Positions 16,301 through 24,458 of a stretch of 64,000 nucleotides of DNA are shown in pieces. The notes beneath the pieces are model-generated. The model searched no databases, was not told the DNA's origin, and saw nothing but the letters and a program-made list of their open reading frames with translations. The position numbers and the translations under genes are program-made. Source of the DNA: an uncultured bacterium (GTDB taxonomy: Bacteria > Krumholzibacteriota > Krumholzibacteriia > LZORAL124-64-63). The stretch lies in contig CAIWHK010000028.1 of assembly GCA_903912525.1 (NCBI GenBank), positions 1-64,000 of the forward strand. The letters run 5' to 3'. The first letter of the stretch is position 1; every line of letters starts with the position of its first letter.

Positions 16301-17794
16301 AAGCCGGCCGCCCGCGCGGCGATCAACGCCATGCTGAACTCCGGCACGACGCTGTACTACTACGTCGGCCACGGCGCCGAGGACAACCTGGCCGACGAGC
16401 AGATCTTCCAGTCGCGCGACATCGCCAACCTGGGCAACGGATCGCGGCGGCCGCTGTTTGTCGCCTTCAGCTGCGACGTCGGCGTCTACGACAGTCCGTC
16501 CCGCCTCTCGATGGCCGAGCAGTTCGTCAGCTACGCCGCCGGCGGCGCGTCCGGCGCCATCTGCGCCAGCCAGGTCAGCTGGAGCACCGACAACGACGCG
16601 GTGACCGAGGCGTTCTTCCGGAACCTGTTCCCGTCGCGCCACGTGCAGTCCGGCCGACCGGTCGGCGAGGCGCTCCGCCTGGCCAAGGGACAGATGGTGT
16701 CGCTCGACTACCGGGCCAACAGCCAGCGCTACAACCTCATGGGTGACCCGGCGATGCGGTTGCCGCATCCGGTGGATGACCTCGTGCTGGCCCCGGCCAG
16801 CCTTGACACGCTGCGCGCGGGCGCCCGGCAGACGGTTGTGTTGTCGGCCAGCGGGAAGGCGGCGCTCGGCGCCGGCGATCGCTATCGCCTGCGCGTGGAG
16901 GAGAGTTCGACCCCGCGCTCGTACGAGAACACGCCATTCGGCGGGACGGCCACCTGGGTCGAGAGCGGTTCGTCGGTCTTCGACGGGGAAGGCACAGCCG
17001 GTTCAGGCGACCTGGTGATCCCCTTCAAGGTCCCGGCGCAGATCCGCTACGGCGACAGGGGACGCGTGCGTCTGCTGGTCGAGTCTTCGGACGGCGACCA
17101 TGCCGCCGTGCAGGTGGTCCCCGCAGTGCGCGGTTCGCTGGGCGCGGTGGACGACATCCGTGGACCGCTCATCAGCCTGGCGTTCACGGGCGGCCGGCAC
17201 CGGGTACACCCGGGCGACGCACTTTCCGCGTCGCTGGTCGACACCAGCGGCATCGCGATGCTGGGCACCAGCCCGGGCAACTCGCTGCTCCTGGAACTGG
17301 ACGACTCGGGCCGGATGACCGACGTCACCCCGGCCTTCGCCTACGACCCGGACAGCTACACCAGCGGCGGCCTGGTCTACCCGCTGCCCCAGGACCTGCC
17401 CAGCGGGATCCACCGGGCAGCCCTGCACGCCAGCGATGCCCTCGGGAACGTGGGTTCCGACACCCTCAGCTTCGAGATCGTGCCCTCGGAAGTGGCCGGA
17501 ATCGAAGACGTTACCGTTTTCCCTAACCCGACGCCCGGCCCGTGCCGACTCCTGTGCGAGTTGAGCGACCCGATGGCCGTGCAGTGGGACATCTACACGC
17601 TGGCAGGCCAGCGCCTGCGCACGATCCAGGCGGAACCGGCGGATGCCGGCCCCTGTATCCTGGAATGGGACGGGCGCGACAGCCAGGGCGACGAGATCGC
17701 CAACGGCACCTACTTGTTTGTGCTGAGGGGCGCGGGCGCCTCGGCCGACGGACGTGAGATCACGAAGACGGGCAAACTGGTCATCATGCGATGA
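13307..17794 (+). CDS. C25 (gingipain/PorU-like) protease fused to an N-terminal membrane domain, with FlgD-like C-terminal domain
   Basis: This 1495-residue protein starts at a GTG behind GGGGAG. Residues 1-135 are a multi-helix membrane domain with conserved-looking HAVLDVLPHYDHPDW and GMLPDLENLF, resembling small DUF457/YdjM-like membrane proteins. Its last helix ends HPGEAAAA-DM, a good signal peptidase I site (A141/D142). The exported part begins with a beta-rich segment, then a caspase-like C25 domain with a catalytic His at 1022 (YYVGHGAEDN) and Cys at 1056 (VAFSCDVGVYD). An Ig-like region and an FlgD-type domain follow (VFPNPTPGPCRLLCELSD ... KTGKLVIMR). The PorV-like gene follows directly, as expected for PorU, the type IX protease that processes and attaches cargo. 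The fusion is unusual; the PorU role is inference. Confidence 0.8.
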   Translation: MCLFTHFAAGALAGGLTGSVGWGAAAGLGSHAVLDVLPHYDHPDWRLELGGGLAALALLLLMPFATPAAIVGGIAGMLPDLENLFQKLGRLGRDRFVFPTHTGLLKHGSRRGPRNLVVQAAIFAACFVVLGLLHPGEAAAADMTPADQAAATATNATPAAVMAEPVVRVVSQTADRTIVRIDFPVQSAPADWQTIDPATVRFALPPVIDDMDDGIGGQLRILAPEMRLSLAVPTRQAPQVVVTDVRWWREPSAGLDESSLVVVGAPAVYRKVPLAGFRVALAGGDGVLAGLTLECRHPATAPFASRLSRAAKVAGSAGVDAATTTPAGVANGDLFNALAVGARDESLAVAAVKAAAFDPFNATSHWVSVRLSATGLYRLTGQQLAGYGVPVGDVDPAKLRMFRGGSLALEMDPEYPDSLQADRTRLNEVAINVVDGGDGEWNLDDEVRFYGVGTSAWLDRLQDGAGRLEHYDHPYADEAVYWLTWENDATASPVPGAPRRVPVVQAPALGGEAVTTARLRLHLEQQYADMVGVVVDNWAWDSSIFSSHTDQFAVRTPVAGSSTHFVADVRGMYDLYSAAFVFTSKAWLNSDQAQAGTTTITYSAQNDSTRVRIFGDSTALIPGTNIFTVQNASASQSTRRPLALDSFDLLYWTALTLDPAFGQYDFAHWGEQVAAPGTATDLRLSVAAGATPIFWDVSQPDSARILVGTAGSGVVTYGVVRDPGTDLHCVASAPASLLAVTSGTRQLPVSLLDDDGDVDYVAVSASAFSAAGQSLATFHGSVLPGVASPRARAVTAEAIYNNFSGGQKDPMAIRNYLRGLYESGGQRLKHVCLVGKASRDFRNYRGAVPLVDLYDMVPTVVRHYFPMFPVALNRQTPFASDDALVSFDSAPPSPISRADLDVPDVACGRLPAVDTQQARAMVDRAIEQAVAPAEGAWRNRIMLTADDVYRPSSGQVPVFGEDTHTREAEDVAGNFLPASLDVAKLYGIDFPFPPSSQVKPAARAAINAMLNSGTTLYYYVGHGAEDNLADEQIFQSRDIANLGNGSRRPLFVAFSCDVGVYDSPSRLSMAEQFVSYAAGGASGAICASQVSWSTDNDAVTEAFFRNLFPSRHVQSGRPVGEALRLAKGQMVSLDYRANSQRYNLMGDPAMRLPHPVDDLVLAPASLDTLRAGARQTVVLSASGKAALGAGDRYRLRVEESSTPRSYENTPFGGTATWVESGSSVFDGEGTAGSGDLVIPFKVPAQIRYGDRGRVRLLVESSDGDHAAVQVVPAVRGSLGAVDDIRGPLISLAFTGGRHRVHPGDALSASLVDTSGIAMLGTSPGNSLLLELDDSGRMTDVTPAFAYDPDSYTSGGLVYPLPQDLPSGIHRAALHASDALGNVGSDTLSFEIVPSEVAGIEDVTVFPNPTPGPCRLLCELSDPMAVQWDIYTLAGQRLRTIQAEPADAGPCILEWDGRDSQGDEIANGTYLFVLRGAGASADGREITKTGKLVIMR

Positions 17795-17853
17795 TGGCCG
17801 GAGGGACGGGGCGCAGGCCCGGTCCCGGGACAACCACTGGAGGTAGGACGGAC

Positions 17854-18882
17854 ATGAAGAGGATGCTGACGACGGTCGCCCTGGTGGCGGCCCTGACTAT
17901 GGGTATCTGCGGCACGGCCCTGGCCGGTTCCGGCGCGGGCGCCATCAACCTCAGTTTCCCGGTCGGGGCGCGCTACAACGCTCTGGGCGAGTCGGGTACG
18001 GCTCTCGCGCAGGACGTCACCGCGCAGTGGTGGAATCCGGGCGGCCTGGGTTTCCTGCCGCAGCGTGACCAGCCGCACGACGTGCACATCATGCAGTCGA
18101 GCCTGGCCGAGGGCCTGGCCGAGGACATCGGCCTGTACTGGGGCGGCTACGCGACGCCGATGGGCGAGAACGGCGCCCTGGGCCTGTCGCTGAACTACCT
18201 GGACATGGGCGAGCAGCAGGGCACCGACGAGAACGGCGCCGAGACGGGCGTCTTCCGGTCGTACATGTTCGCGTTCGGCGCCTGCTACGGCGTGCGCGTT
18301 TCGCCCAACGTCGGCCTGGGCCTGGGCGTGAAGTACTTCCGCGACAAGCTGGCCGAGACGAACGTCATGCAGGACACGCAGGGCGGCGGCAGCGGCGACA
18401 GCTTCGGCGTGGACCTGGGCCTGATGTGGAAGGTGCCCAGCCTGAAGTCGAACATCGGCATCGCGGTGGCGAACCTCGGTCCGGACATCAAGCATGTCGA
18501 CGCGGACCAGAGCGACCCGATGCCGCGGAAGCTGACGATCGGCGTGGCGCACAGCCTGTACCACAGCGACTACATGGGCTTCCTGCTCGTCGCGGACTAC
18601 CTGGTGCCGTTGTACAAGTGGAAGGACAACGACTACGGCTTCGGCCTCGAGACGTCGCAGAAGGAATACGGCGTCGGCGCGGAGTGGAACTACCTGCGCT
18701 CGCTGTACGTCCGCCTCGGCTACAAGAGCGCCGAGTACGGCGACATCAAGGACTCGACCTTCGGGTTCGGCGTCGACCTCGATCGCTGGGTCGGCCAGCC
18801 GATCGCCTTCGACTTCGCGAAGGTGCCGCAGGCGCAGGGCCTGCCCAACGTGACGCGCCTGTCGATCGCGTACCGCTTCTAG
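17854..18882 (+). CDS. porV: PorV/PorQ-like outer-membrane protein
   Basis: The 342-residue protein has a signal peptide (1-26, ALA) and starts at an ATG behind a perfect GGAGGT. The mature N-terminus FPVGARYNALGESGTALAQD with AQWWNPGGLGFLP is the hallmark of the UPF0164/PorV family of FadL-type barrels. Repeated strands (LGLSLNYLDMGEQ, VGLGLGVKYFRDKL) run to a C-terminal aromatic (LSIAYRF), as in outer-membrane barrels. In Bacteroidota PorV shuttles type IX cargo from the translocon to the PorU protease. Here it lies directly after the C25 protease gene, supporting that pairing. The symbol is by family resemblance. Confidence 0.75.
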   Translation: MKRMLTTVALVAALTMGICGTALAGSGAGAINLSFPVGARYNALGESGTALAQDVTAQWWNPGGLGFLPQRDQPHDVHIMQSSLAEGLAEDIGLYWGGYATPMGENGALGLSLNYLDMGEQQGTDENGAETGVFRSYMFAFGACYGVRVSPNVGLGLGVKYFRDKLAETNVMQDTQGGGSGDSFGVDLGLMWKVPSLKSNIGIAVANLGPDIKHVDADQSDPMPRKLTIGVAHSLYHSDYMGFLLVADYLVPLYKWKDNDYGFGLETSQKEYGVGAEWNYLRSLYVRLGYKSAEYGDIKDSTFGFGVDLDRWVGQPIAFDFAKVPQAQGLPNVTRLSIAYRF

Positions 18883-18982
18883 CGGTCGCGGGCGACACAG
18901 GTAGGTGACGCTGGAACCTGACGATCGAACGTGACGCTTGAAACTAGACGGCCTCAACACCCCCTGAGCGAGGAGCCTGGCT

Positions 18983-21900
18983 TTGCCGCTCAAGACTGAC
19001 CACCGCCGGCCGCGGCCCAGGAGCCGCGGCCCGGCGGTCCTGCCGGTCTTCATCCTGTCCGTGCTGCTGGTCGCCGAGGCGGTGGCGGGCCCGCGCTGGG
19101 AGCGCCTGCCCGCACGTCGCTGGACTTGGGACCAGGTCGTCGCGACGACCGGCGGGCGCCGCGTTCTTGACGACGAACTGCAACGGCAGGGTGAGACCGT
19201 ACGCCGCTGGCGCGCCGTCCATGAACTGCTGGGCGAGAAACAGGTTTCGCGGAAGTCGCAGCGCCTGTTGGCCGAGCGGGGCCTCGGGCCCGCGCTCCTG
19301 GCCGCCGGCGCCGACCGCGACAAGGCGGCCAGCGGCATCGACACGCTGCGCGTGCTGTTCGTGCGCATCGCGTTCGACGGCAACCGCGCCCCGAACCTGA
19401 CGACGGTCCCGGCGGGCGGCGATTTCATGCTCGACCCGCTGGCCAACCCGGGCCCGCTGGAAGTCGACCCGCCGCCGCACGACAAGGCCTACTTCGAATC
19501 GCACCTGCAGGGCCTGACCGAGTACTACCGGTTCATGTCGGGCCGGCGTCTGCAGATCGAGGGCCAGGTCCTGCCCGCGGGGGACCAGGCGGCGTATCGC
19601 GTCCAGGACATCGCCGAATACGGGCCGGGCGCCGGCAACTTCTGGACGATGGCCGGCCTCGAGGCGCTCGTGCGCGACATGATCACCGCGACCGACCAGG
19701 GCACGGCCGCCGACGGCACCGTCAACCTGGCCGACTACGACGACAACGACCCGTTCACGTACGTCATCTTCGTGCATGCGGGCAGCGACTGGCAGAGCGA
19801 CGTGAACGGCGATTCGCCGAACGACGTCCCCACGTTCTTCGTGAACCTGGGCGAGGCGCAGGCGCTGACGACCATCGGCTCGGACGGTATTCCCGGTTCG
19901 CTGACCGAGTGTTCGGTGATTCCCGAGACGACCAACCAGGACGGTTACGCCGGCAGCATCGCCGCCGCGTTCTACCACGAGTTCGGCCACGCCCTGGGCC
20001 TGCCCGACGTCTACGACAGTTCGCGCGGCCTGCCGTCGGTCGGCATCTGGGACCTGATGGACTCGGGCACCAACCTTTCGGCCACGCTCGGGGCCATCAC
20101 CGCGGCGGGCGACACGGTCTACGTGGTCGCGGGCGGCGTGCTGCCCCCGTCGTTGTCGGCCTGGGACAAATGGTTCCTCGGCTGGCTCGAGACGCGCGAC
20201 CTCGACTACAAGAGCGGCGAGTACCGCCTGCCGGCGGTCGGCGTGCCGCGCGAGGACTATGCCATGTGGGCCGGCGGTTACGGCGCGTTCCGGCTGGCCG
20301 ACCCGCAGGCGTGGCGCGGCGGCCTGTCGCCGCGCGAGTGGTTCCTGATCGAGAACCGCTGGGTGCCCTCGGGCAACGAACCGCTGCCCTGGGACGCCCT
20401 GTCGTTCGAGCGCGACGACAGTACCGGCGTCATCCTCTACCTGGCAGGGCACGTGCCCGACACCGAGGTGTGGGAGAACAGCGGACTCTACGACTACTTC
20501 CTGCCCGCCGGCGGCGCGCTGGTCTGGCACGTGAACGCCGATCGCATCGAGGCGGGCCTCGAGTCGAACACGATCAACACCGACGGCGACGGCCTCAAGC
20601 TGGTCGAGGCTGACGGCCTGCAGGACATCGGCGTTCTCGACGCCTATGTGCTGGGCTGGTACGGTTCGTGGCGCGACCCGTTCGGCGGTCGCGACCTGGA
20701 CGGCGTGGCGACCGGCTACAACTCGCTTCCGGCCGACGGCTTCCCGAATACGCGCCTGCACGACCGGTCGTGGTCGCACCTGGCGCTGTCCAACATCGGG
20801 CCCTACGGCTCGCGGGCATTGCCGAGCGTGATGAAGTTCGAGGCCACGCTCGGGCGCGTGCCGCCCGGGCTGCCGTGGACCATCGCGTCCGAGTCCGAGT
20901 CCGAAGGCGTGCCCGCCGGGCCGCGGGCCATCGATCCCCTGACGCTGACGCCGCTCGAGGTGTCGGGCACCCGGCTGCTGCTGTTCACCGATGCGCCCGG
21001 CGCCAACCACGGCGACGCGCCGTTCGACGCCACCCTGTATGCGGTGACGGTGGACGGGCGCGAATGGTGGCCGCGGGCGAGTGGCCGCCCGGTGGGGGGC
21101 ATCTTCGGCCTCGGCGGACGGGTGGCCGGATCGCCCGTGGCGCTGGCGCAGTCGGGCGGCGGGACCGACCTGATCATCACGCTTCGCGAGGGATCCGTGC
21201 GGTCGGTCAGCCTCGGCGTGGCCGCCGTCACGGCCGGGTGGCAAATGGCGTTGGCCGATTCCCTGGTCTGCGGCGCGGTACCGTTGCGCGCCGGCCTCGC
21301 GACGCGACTGGCCTGTGCAGCGCCGGATCGCGTGTACCTGTTGACGTCGGCGGGTGCCGCCGTCGGCACCCCCTGGGTGCCCGGCGAACCGCTCGACCCC
21401 CAGGCCGAAGTGACCGGTGTCTGGCCGATTGCGACAGGTGTGTACGACCGACTGTGTGTCACGACCCGCGTCGGCTGGTACCTTGTCGGTACGGACGGCG
21501 ACGGCTGGACGACGACCGGATTCAACCCCTATCCGCGCCCTGCGGTCGGCGCGATCACGGCAGCGGTCGTGCCAGTTTCCGCGGTTGTGGCAACGGTCCA
21601 CGTGTTCGACGACCTGGGCGCCGTGGGAGCCTGGCGCCTTGACGACGAACTGGTCGAGGCTGCCGATCACGTGGCCGCTGTCGACGGCCCGCTCGTCTGT
21701 GCTCCGGCGGTGGCCGACGTGGACGGCGACGGACTCAACGACCTGGTGGCCGCCACGGCGACGCGCGTCTGCGCGCTGAAGGCCGACGGCATTCCCCTGC
21801 GCGGCTGGCCGCGTCGTTTGTACGACCTGTTCCCGCTGGCCGACACGACCCGCGTGGCCGGGCCGCTGGTCGTGGCCGACGCCACGGGTGACGGCCACAA

Positions 21901-22507
21901 CGAGATCTTCTTCAACACCGACGGCGGCCACCTCATGGGACTCGGCCCCGATGGCACGCTGCTCGAACAATTGCCGCTGCGCTGGGGCGACCGGCAGCAG
22001 GCCGGGTTCGCCATCGCCGACGGCACCGCCGGGCGCCTGCTGTGGCTGGTCTCGAGCGGCGGCTACACGTCGCCGCCGATGGAGCGCACGTGGGTCAACG
22101 GCCGCGTCGCGGCCTGGCAGGTGGACCGCCAGGTCGGCACCAGCGAATGGCTGGGCCCGGGCGGCGGTATCGCGCGCAATGGCCCGGCCGGCACGGCCGT
22201 GGACCTCGGTTCGGGCACGACCGCGGCGCTCGACCGCGCCGAAGTGGCCCTGTTCCCGAATCCGGTCAGCGGCGAGGCCGTCAATGCACGCTTCTGGTCG
22301 GACGCCGCCGGACCGGCGCGCCTGGCCGTGTACGACCTGCAGGGGGAACTGGTGCGCGAAGGCACCTTCGAGGGAGCCGGCGGGCAGATGAACCAGGTGC
22401 GCCTGGAACTGCCGGGCATCGCGAGCGGCATGTACGTTGCCGTCCTGGACTTCATGGGCTCCGGCGGCCGCCGGACCCGCACGATGACGCTGGCGGTCGA
22501 ACGATGA
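18983..22507 (+). CDS. M6-family (immune inhibitor A-like) secreted metalloprotease with FlgD-like C-terminal domain
   Basis: The 1174-residue protein uses a TTG start at 18983, with GAGGAG placed 7 bases upstream. A signal peptide lies at about residues 16-36 (VLPVFILSVLLVAEAVAG). The protease domain carries the zinc motif HEFGHALGLPD (H332, E333, H336) and further M6 features such as SVGIWDLMDSG. A long beta-rich region with FG-GAP-like repeats follows (DVDGDGLNDLVAATATRV, DATGDGHNEIFF). The last ~90 residues are an FlgD-like sorting domain (VALFPNPVSGEAVNARFW; SGMYVAVLDFMG). It is probably a cell-surface or secreted protease exported by the type IX-like machinery encoded next to it. Confidence 0.88.
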   Translation: MPLKTDHRRPRPRSRGPAVLPVFILSVLLVAEAVAGPRWERLPARRWTWDQVVATTGGRRVLDDELQRQGETVRRWRAVHELLGEKQVSRKSQRLLAERGLGPALLAAGADRDKAASGIDTLRVLFVRIAFDGNRAPNLTTVPAGGDFMLDPLANPGPLEVDPPPHDKAYFESHLQGLTEYYRFMSGRRLQIEGQVLPAGDQAAYRVQDIAEYGPGAGNFWTMAGLEALVRDMITATDQGTAADGTVNLADYDDNDPFTYVIFVHAGSDWQSDVNGDSPNDVPTFFVNLGEAQALTTIGSDGIPGSLTECSVIPETTNQDGYAGSIAAAFYHEFGHALGLPDVYDSSRGLPSVGIWDLMDSGTNLSATLGAITAAGDTVYVVAGGVLPPSLSAWDKWFLGWLETRDLDYKSGEYRLPAVGVPREDYAMWAGGYGAFRLADPQAWRGGLSPREWFLIENRWVPSGNEPLPWDALSFERDDSTGVILYLAGHVPDTEVWENSGLYDYFLPAGGALVWHVNADRIEAGLESNTINTDGDGLKLVEADGLQDIGVLDAYVLGWYGSWRDPFGGRDLDGVATGYNSLPADGFPNTRLHDRSWSHLALSNIGPYGSRALPSVMKFEATLGRVPPGLPWTIASESESEGVPAGPRAIDPLTLTPLEVSGTRLLLFTDAPGANHGDAPFDATLYAVTVDGREWWPRASGRPVGGIFGLGGRVAGSPVALAQSGGGTDLIITLREGSVRSVSLGVAAVTAGWQMALADSLVCGAVPLRAGLATRLACAAPDRVYLLTSAGAAVGTPWVPGEPLDPQAEVTGVWPIATGVYDRLCVTTRVGWYLVGTDGDGWTTTGFNPYPRPAVGAITAAVVPVSAVVATVHVFDDLGAVGAWRLDDELVEAADHVAAVDGPLVCAPAVADVDGDGLNDLVAATATRVCALKADGIPLRGWPRRLYDLFPLADTTRVAGPLVVADATGDGHNEIFFNTDGGHLMGLGPDGTLLEQLPLRWGDRQQAGFAIADGTAGRLLWLVSSGGYTSPPMERTWVNGRVAAWQVDRQVGTSEWLGPGGGIARNGPAGTAVDLGSGTTAALDRAEVALFPNPVSGEAVNARFWSDAAGPARLAVYDLQGELVREGTFEGAGGQMNQVRLELPGIASGMYVAVLDFMGSGGRRTRTMTLAVER

Positions 22508-22533
22508 CCGTCACCCACACGAGGGAGGAAGCG

Positions 22534-23523
22534 ATGCAGCGATCGAACATGGCCCGGCTGGGGCGTGGGCTGGCGACGGCCGGCCTGGTGGTTCTGCTGG
22601 CCGGGGCGGCTGCGGCGGCCACGGCGCCGGCCTCGGCGACAGAGACGGCCCGCGCGGCCTGGCTGCTTCAGCGCGACGCGGCGCAGACGCTGGCCCTGAC
22701 CGGCGAGTTCGCTGCGGCCGACGACTTCGGCGGCGGCGCTGCTTCCGGCGCCACCGATTTCGATAGCGCGAAGCGGGGCGGGGCGCTGCCGGTGCTGGCT
22801 TCCCTGGTGTTGCCCGGCGCGGGCGAGGCCATGCTGGGCCACAAGCGCGGCTACGTGATGATGGCCCTCGACATCTTCGCCTGGACGCAGGTGGCCAAGA
22901 ATCACGGCGACGGTAACGACCTGCGCGACGAGTACTATGCGTTCGCCGACGAGCACTACAGAGACGGCTTGCTTGCGAGGGCATACATCGCAGGCAATTC
23001 CGACCCCGAACGCGGAGGGGTTGGCTCGTTCTATTTTCCGAGTTATCCGTCCATTGCGGACTCAACTGAATTGGATGGTGCCCTTCCACTCTACGTGACC
23101 AAGGAAGAAGACAGGCGCGAGTACTACGAGAACCTCGGCAAGTGGGATCAGTTCGTGTTTGGTTGGGATGATTTCATGAGTCCGCAAAGCTATGCCACGA
23201 TTCCTGGAAACGAGTGGTACACGCCGACCGGCAACGCCAAGATCGACCTTGAGCAGCCCTGGGTGTCCGGGAATCGCGAAGCCTACCGGCTGATGCGCGA
23301 CGCCTCAAACGACGCCTTCAAGACACGCGACCGGTGGCTATACGTGAACATCGGCCTGCGCATCTTCAGCGTGCTGCAGACGGCGTACTTCGACGGTCTG
23401 CTCGGCGGCAACGGCGGCGGCGAGGGCGACGACCGCGTGTCGCTGGGCGGCCACGAGGTCAAGATCATCGCGCAGCCGACCGGGCTGCGGCGGGCCGTCG
23501 TGGCGGCCTCGGTTTCCTTCTGA
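22534..23523 (+). CDS. Exported DUF5683-like protein
   Basis: The 329-residue protein starts at the ATG at 22534, right behind GAGGGAGGAA; an ATG at 22504 overlapping the previous stop is possible but lacks such a site. A signal peptide (about 1-31) is followed by LPVLASLVLPGAGEAMLGHK and a hydrophobic stretch YVMMALDIFAWTQ, the LPG-x-G pattern of DUF5683-type envelope proteins. The C-terminus is beta-rich. The next gene is a paralogue (LPGAGQYYNGR). A patch of about 22960-23240 has clearly lower GC (near 52% at 23041-23100) than its flanks, which suggests recent replacement or transfer inside the gene. The function is unknown. Confidence 0.7.
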   Translation: MQRSNMARLGRGLATAGLVVLLAGAAAAATAPASATETARAAWLLQRDAAQTLALTGEFAAADDFGGGAASGATDFDSAKRGGALPVLASLVLPGAGEAMLGHKRGYVMMALDIFAWTQVAKNHGDGNDLRDEYYAFADEHYRDGLLARAYIAGNSDPERGGVGSFYFPSYPSIADSTELDGALPLYVTKEEDRREYYENLGKWDQFVFGWDDFMSPQSYATIPGNEWYTPTGNAKIDLEQPWVSGNREAYRLMRDASNDAFKTRDRWLYVNIGLRIFSVLQTAYFDGLLGGNGGGEGDDRVSLGGHEVKIIAQPTGLRRAVVAASVSF

Positions 23524-23579
23524 CGACCCCGAACGCGGGCGGCGCCACCGGCGCGGCGGCCCGGGCGAAAGGCGAGACG

Positions 23580-24458
23580 GTGGACAGACACGGCGGCAGC
23601 AGGCACAAGGTAGCGCGCCTCGGCGCGATGGTCGTGATTGCGACGGTGGCGCTCGTTTCCGGCGGCGTCGGCCAGGCGCGGGCGCAGGCGGAATTCACCT
23701 CCGTCGAACACGATGTGCTCGGCAGCCAGGCTTCGACCGCCTGGCGGGCGACGCTCTTCGGCGACGCGGGGCGGACGCAGGACATCGGAGGCTCGCGCGT
23801 CCCGGACGAATTCGGTTCCGGGCGCGCGCGCAAGCCCGACGAGGCCGCGCCCGTCGGGACGCGGAACCTCGGGCGCAAGCTCAAGGCGGGAGCGCTCTCG
23901 CTTGTCCTGCCCGGCGCCGGGCAGTATTACAACGGCAGGCATGAACGTGCCTACCTGATGGCCGGCATCGAAGCGGGCATCTGGACGGCCTGGTTCGCGT
24001 TCGATCACTACGGCGACGGCCGCATGGACTCGTCGCGCGAATGGGCCGGGCTGTACGCCGGAACCGGCGGCGATCATGTCGATTCGTATTGGCAGAGCGT
24101 CGGCATGTTCACCGACAGCGACGCCTACAACGACTCGCGCTATCGCGAGGCCCGCGCCACGGGCGAGGACGTCTCGAGCCTTGTCTCGGCCGACGATGCG
24201 TGGGAATGGGCCAACGAGGACCGCCGCTACGGCTACGCGATCCTGCGCGCGAAGGGCAACTCTGCCTACGATCGCCGTGACTTCATGATCCTGTTCGCGG
24301 TGCTCAACCGCGCCGTCTCGGTGTTCGATGCCGTGGTGGGCGCCGGTCACCATGACGGGACGGCGCAGGCGCGCGTCCTCGGCATGGACGTCGAACTGCA
24401 GGTCAATCCTGCCTCGCCGGACCCGTACGCCCGCTGCGTCGTATCGCGGGGCTTCTAG
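23580..24458 (+). CDS. Exported DUF5683-like protein, paralogue of its neighbour
   Basis: The 292-residue protein is read from a GTG at 23580, with AAAGGCGAG upstream; an ATG at 23626-23628 is the alternative. A signal peptide (about residues 12-35, ending GQARA) is followed by LKAGALSLVLPGAGQYYNGR and ERAYLMAGIEAGIWTAWFAF, the DUF5683-type motif and membrane-associated helix. Residues after that include an RRDFMILFAVLNRAVSVFDA helix and a beta-like end. Its layout parallels the protein before it, pointing to tandem duplication. Its stop overlaps the next start by one base. It is probably an envelope protein; its role is unknown. Confidence 0.7.
   Translation: MDRHGGSRHKVARLGAMVVIATVALVSGGVGQARAQAEFTSVEHDVLGSQASTAWRATLFGDAGRTQDIGGSRVPDEFGSGRARKPDEAAPVGTRNLGRKLKAGALSLVLPGAGQYYNGRHERAYLMAGIEAGIWTAWFAFDHYGDGRMDSSREWAGLYAGTGGDHVDSYWQSVGMFTDSDAYNDSRYREARATGEDVSSLVSADDAWEWANEDRRYGYAILRAKGNSAYDRRDFMILFAVLNRAVSVFDAVVGAGHHDGTAQARVLGMDVELQVNPASPDPYARCVVSRGF

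Noticed and set aside
18944-21970. A 1008-codon minus-strand frame
   Set aside because: It mirrors the M6 protease, whose HEFGH motif, signal peptide and FlgD domain are clear; the antisense product is low-information Arg/Gly/Asp sequence.
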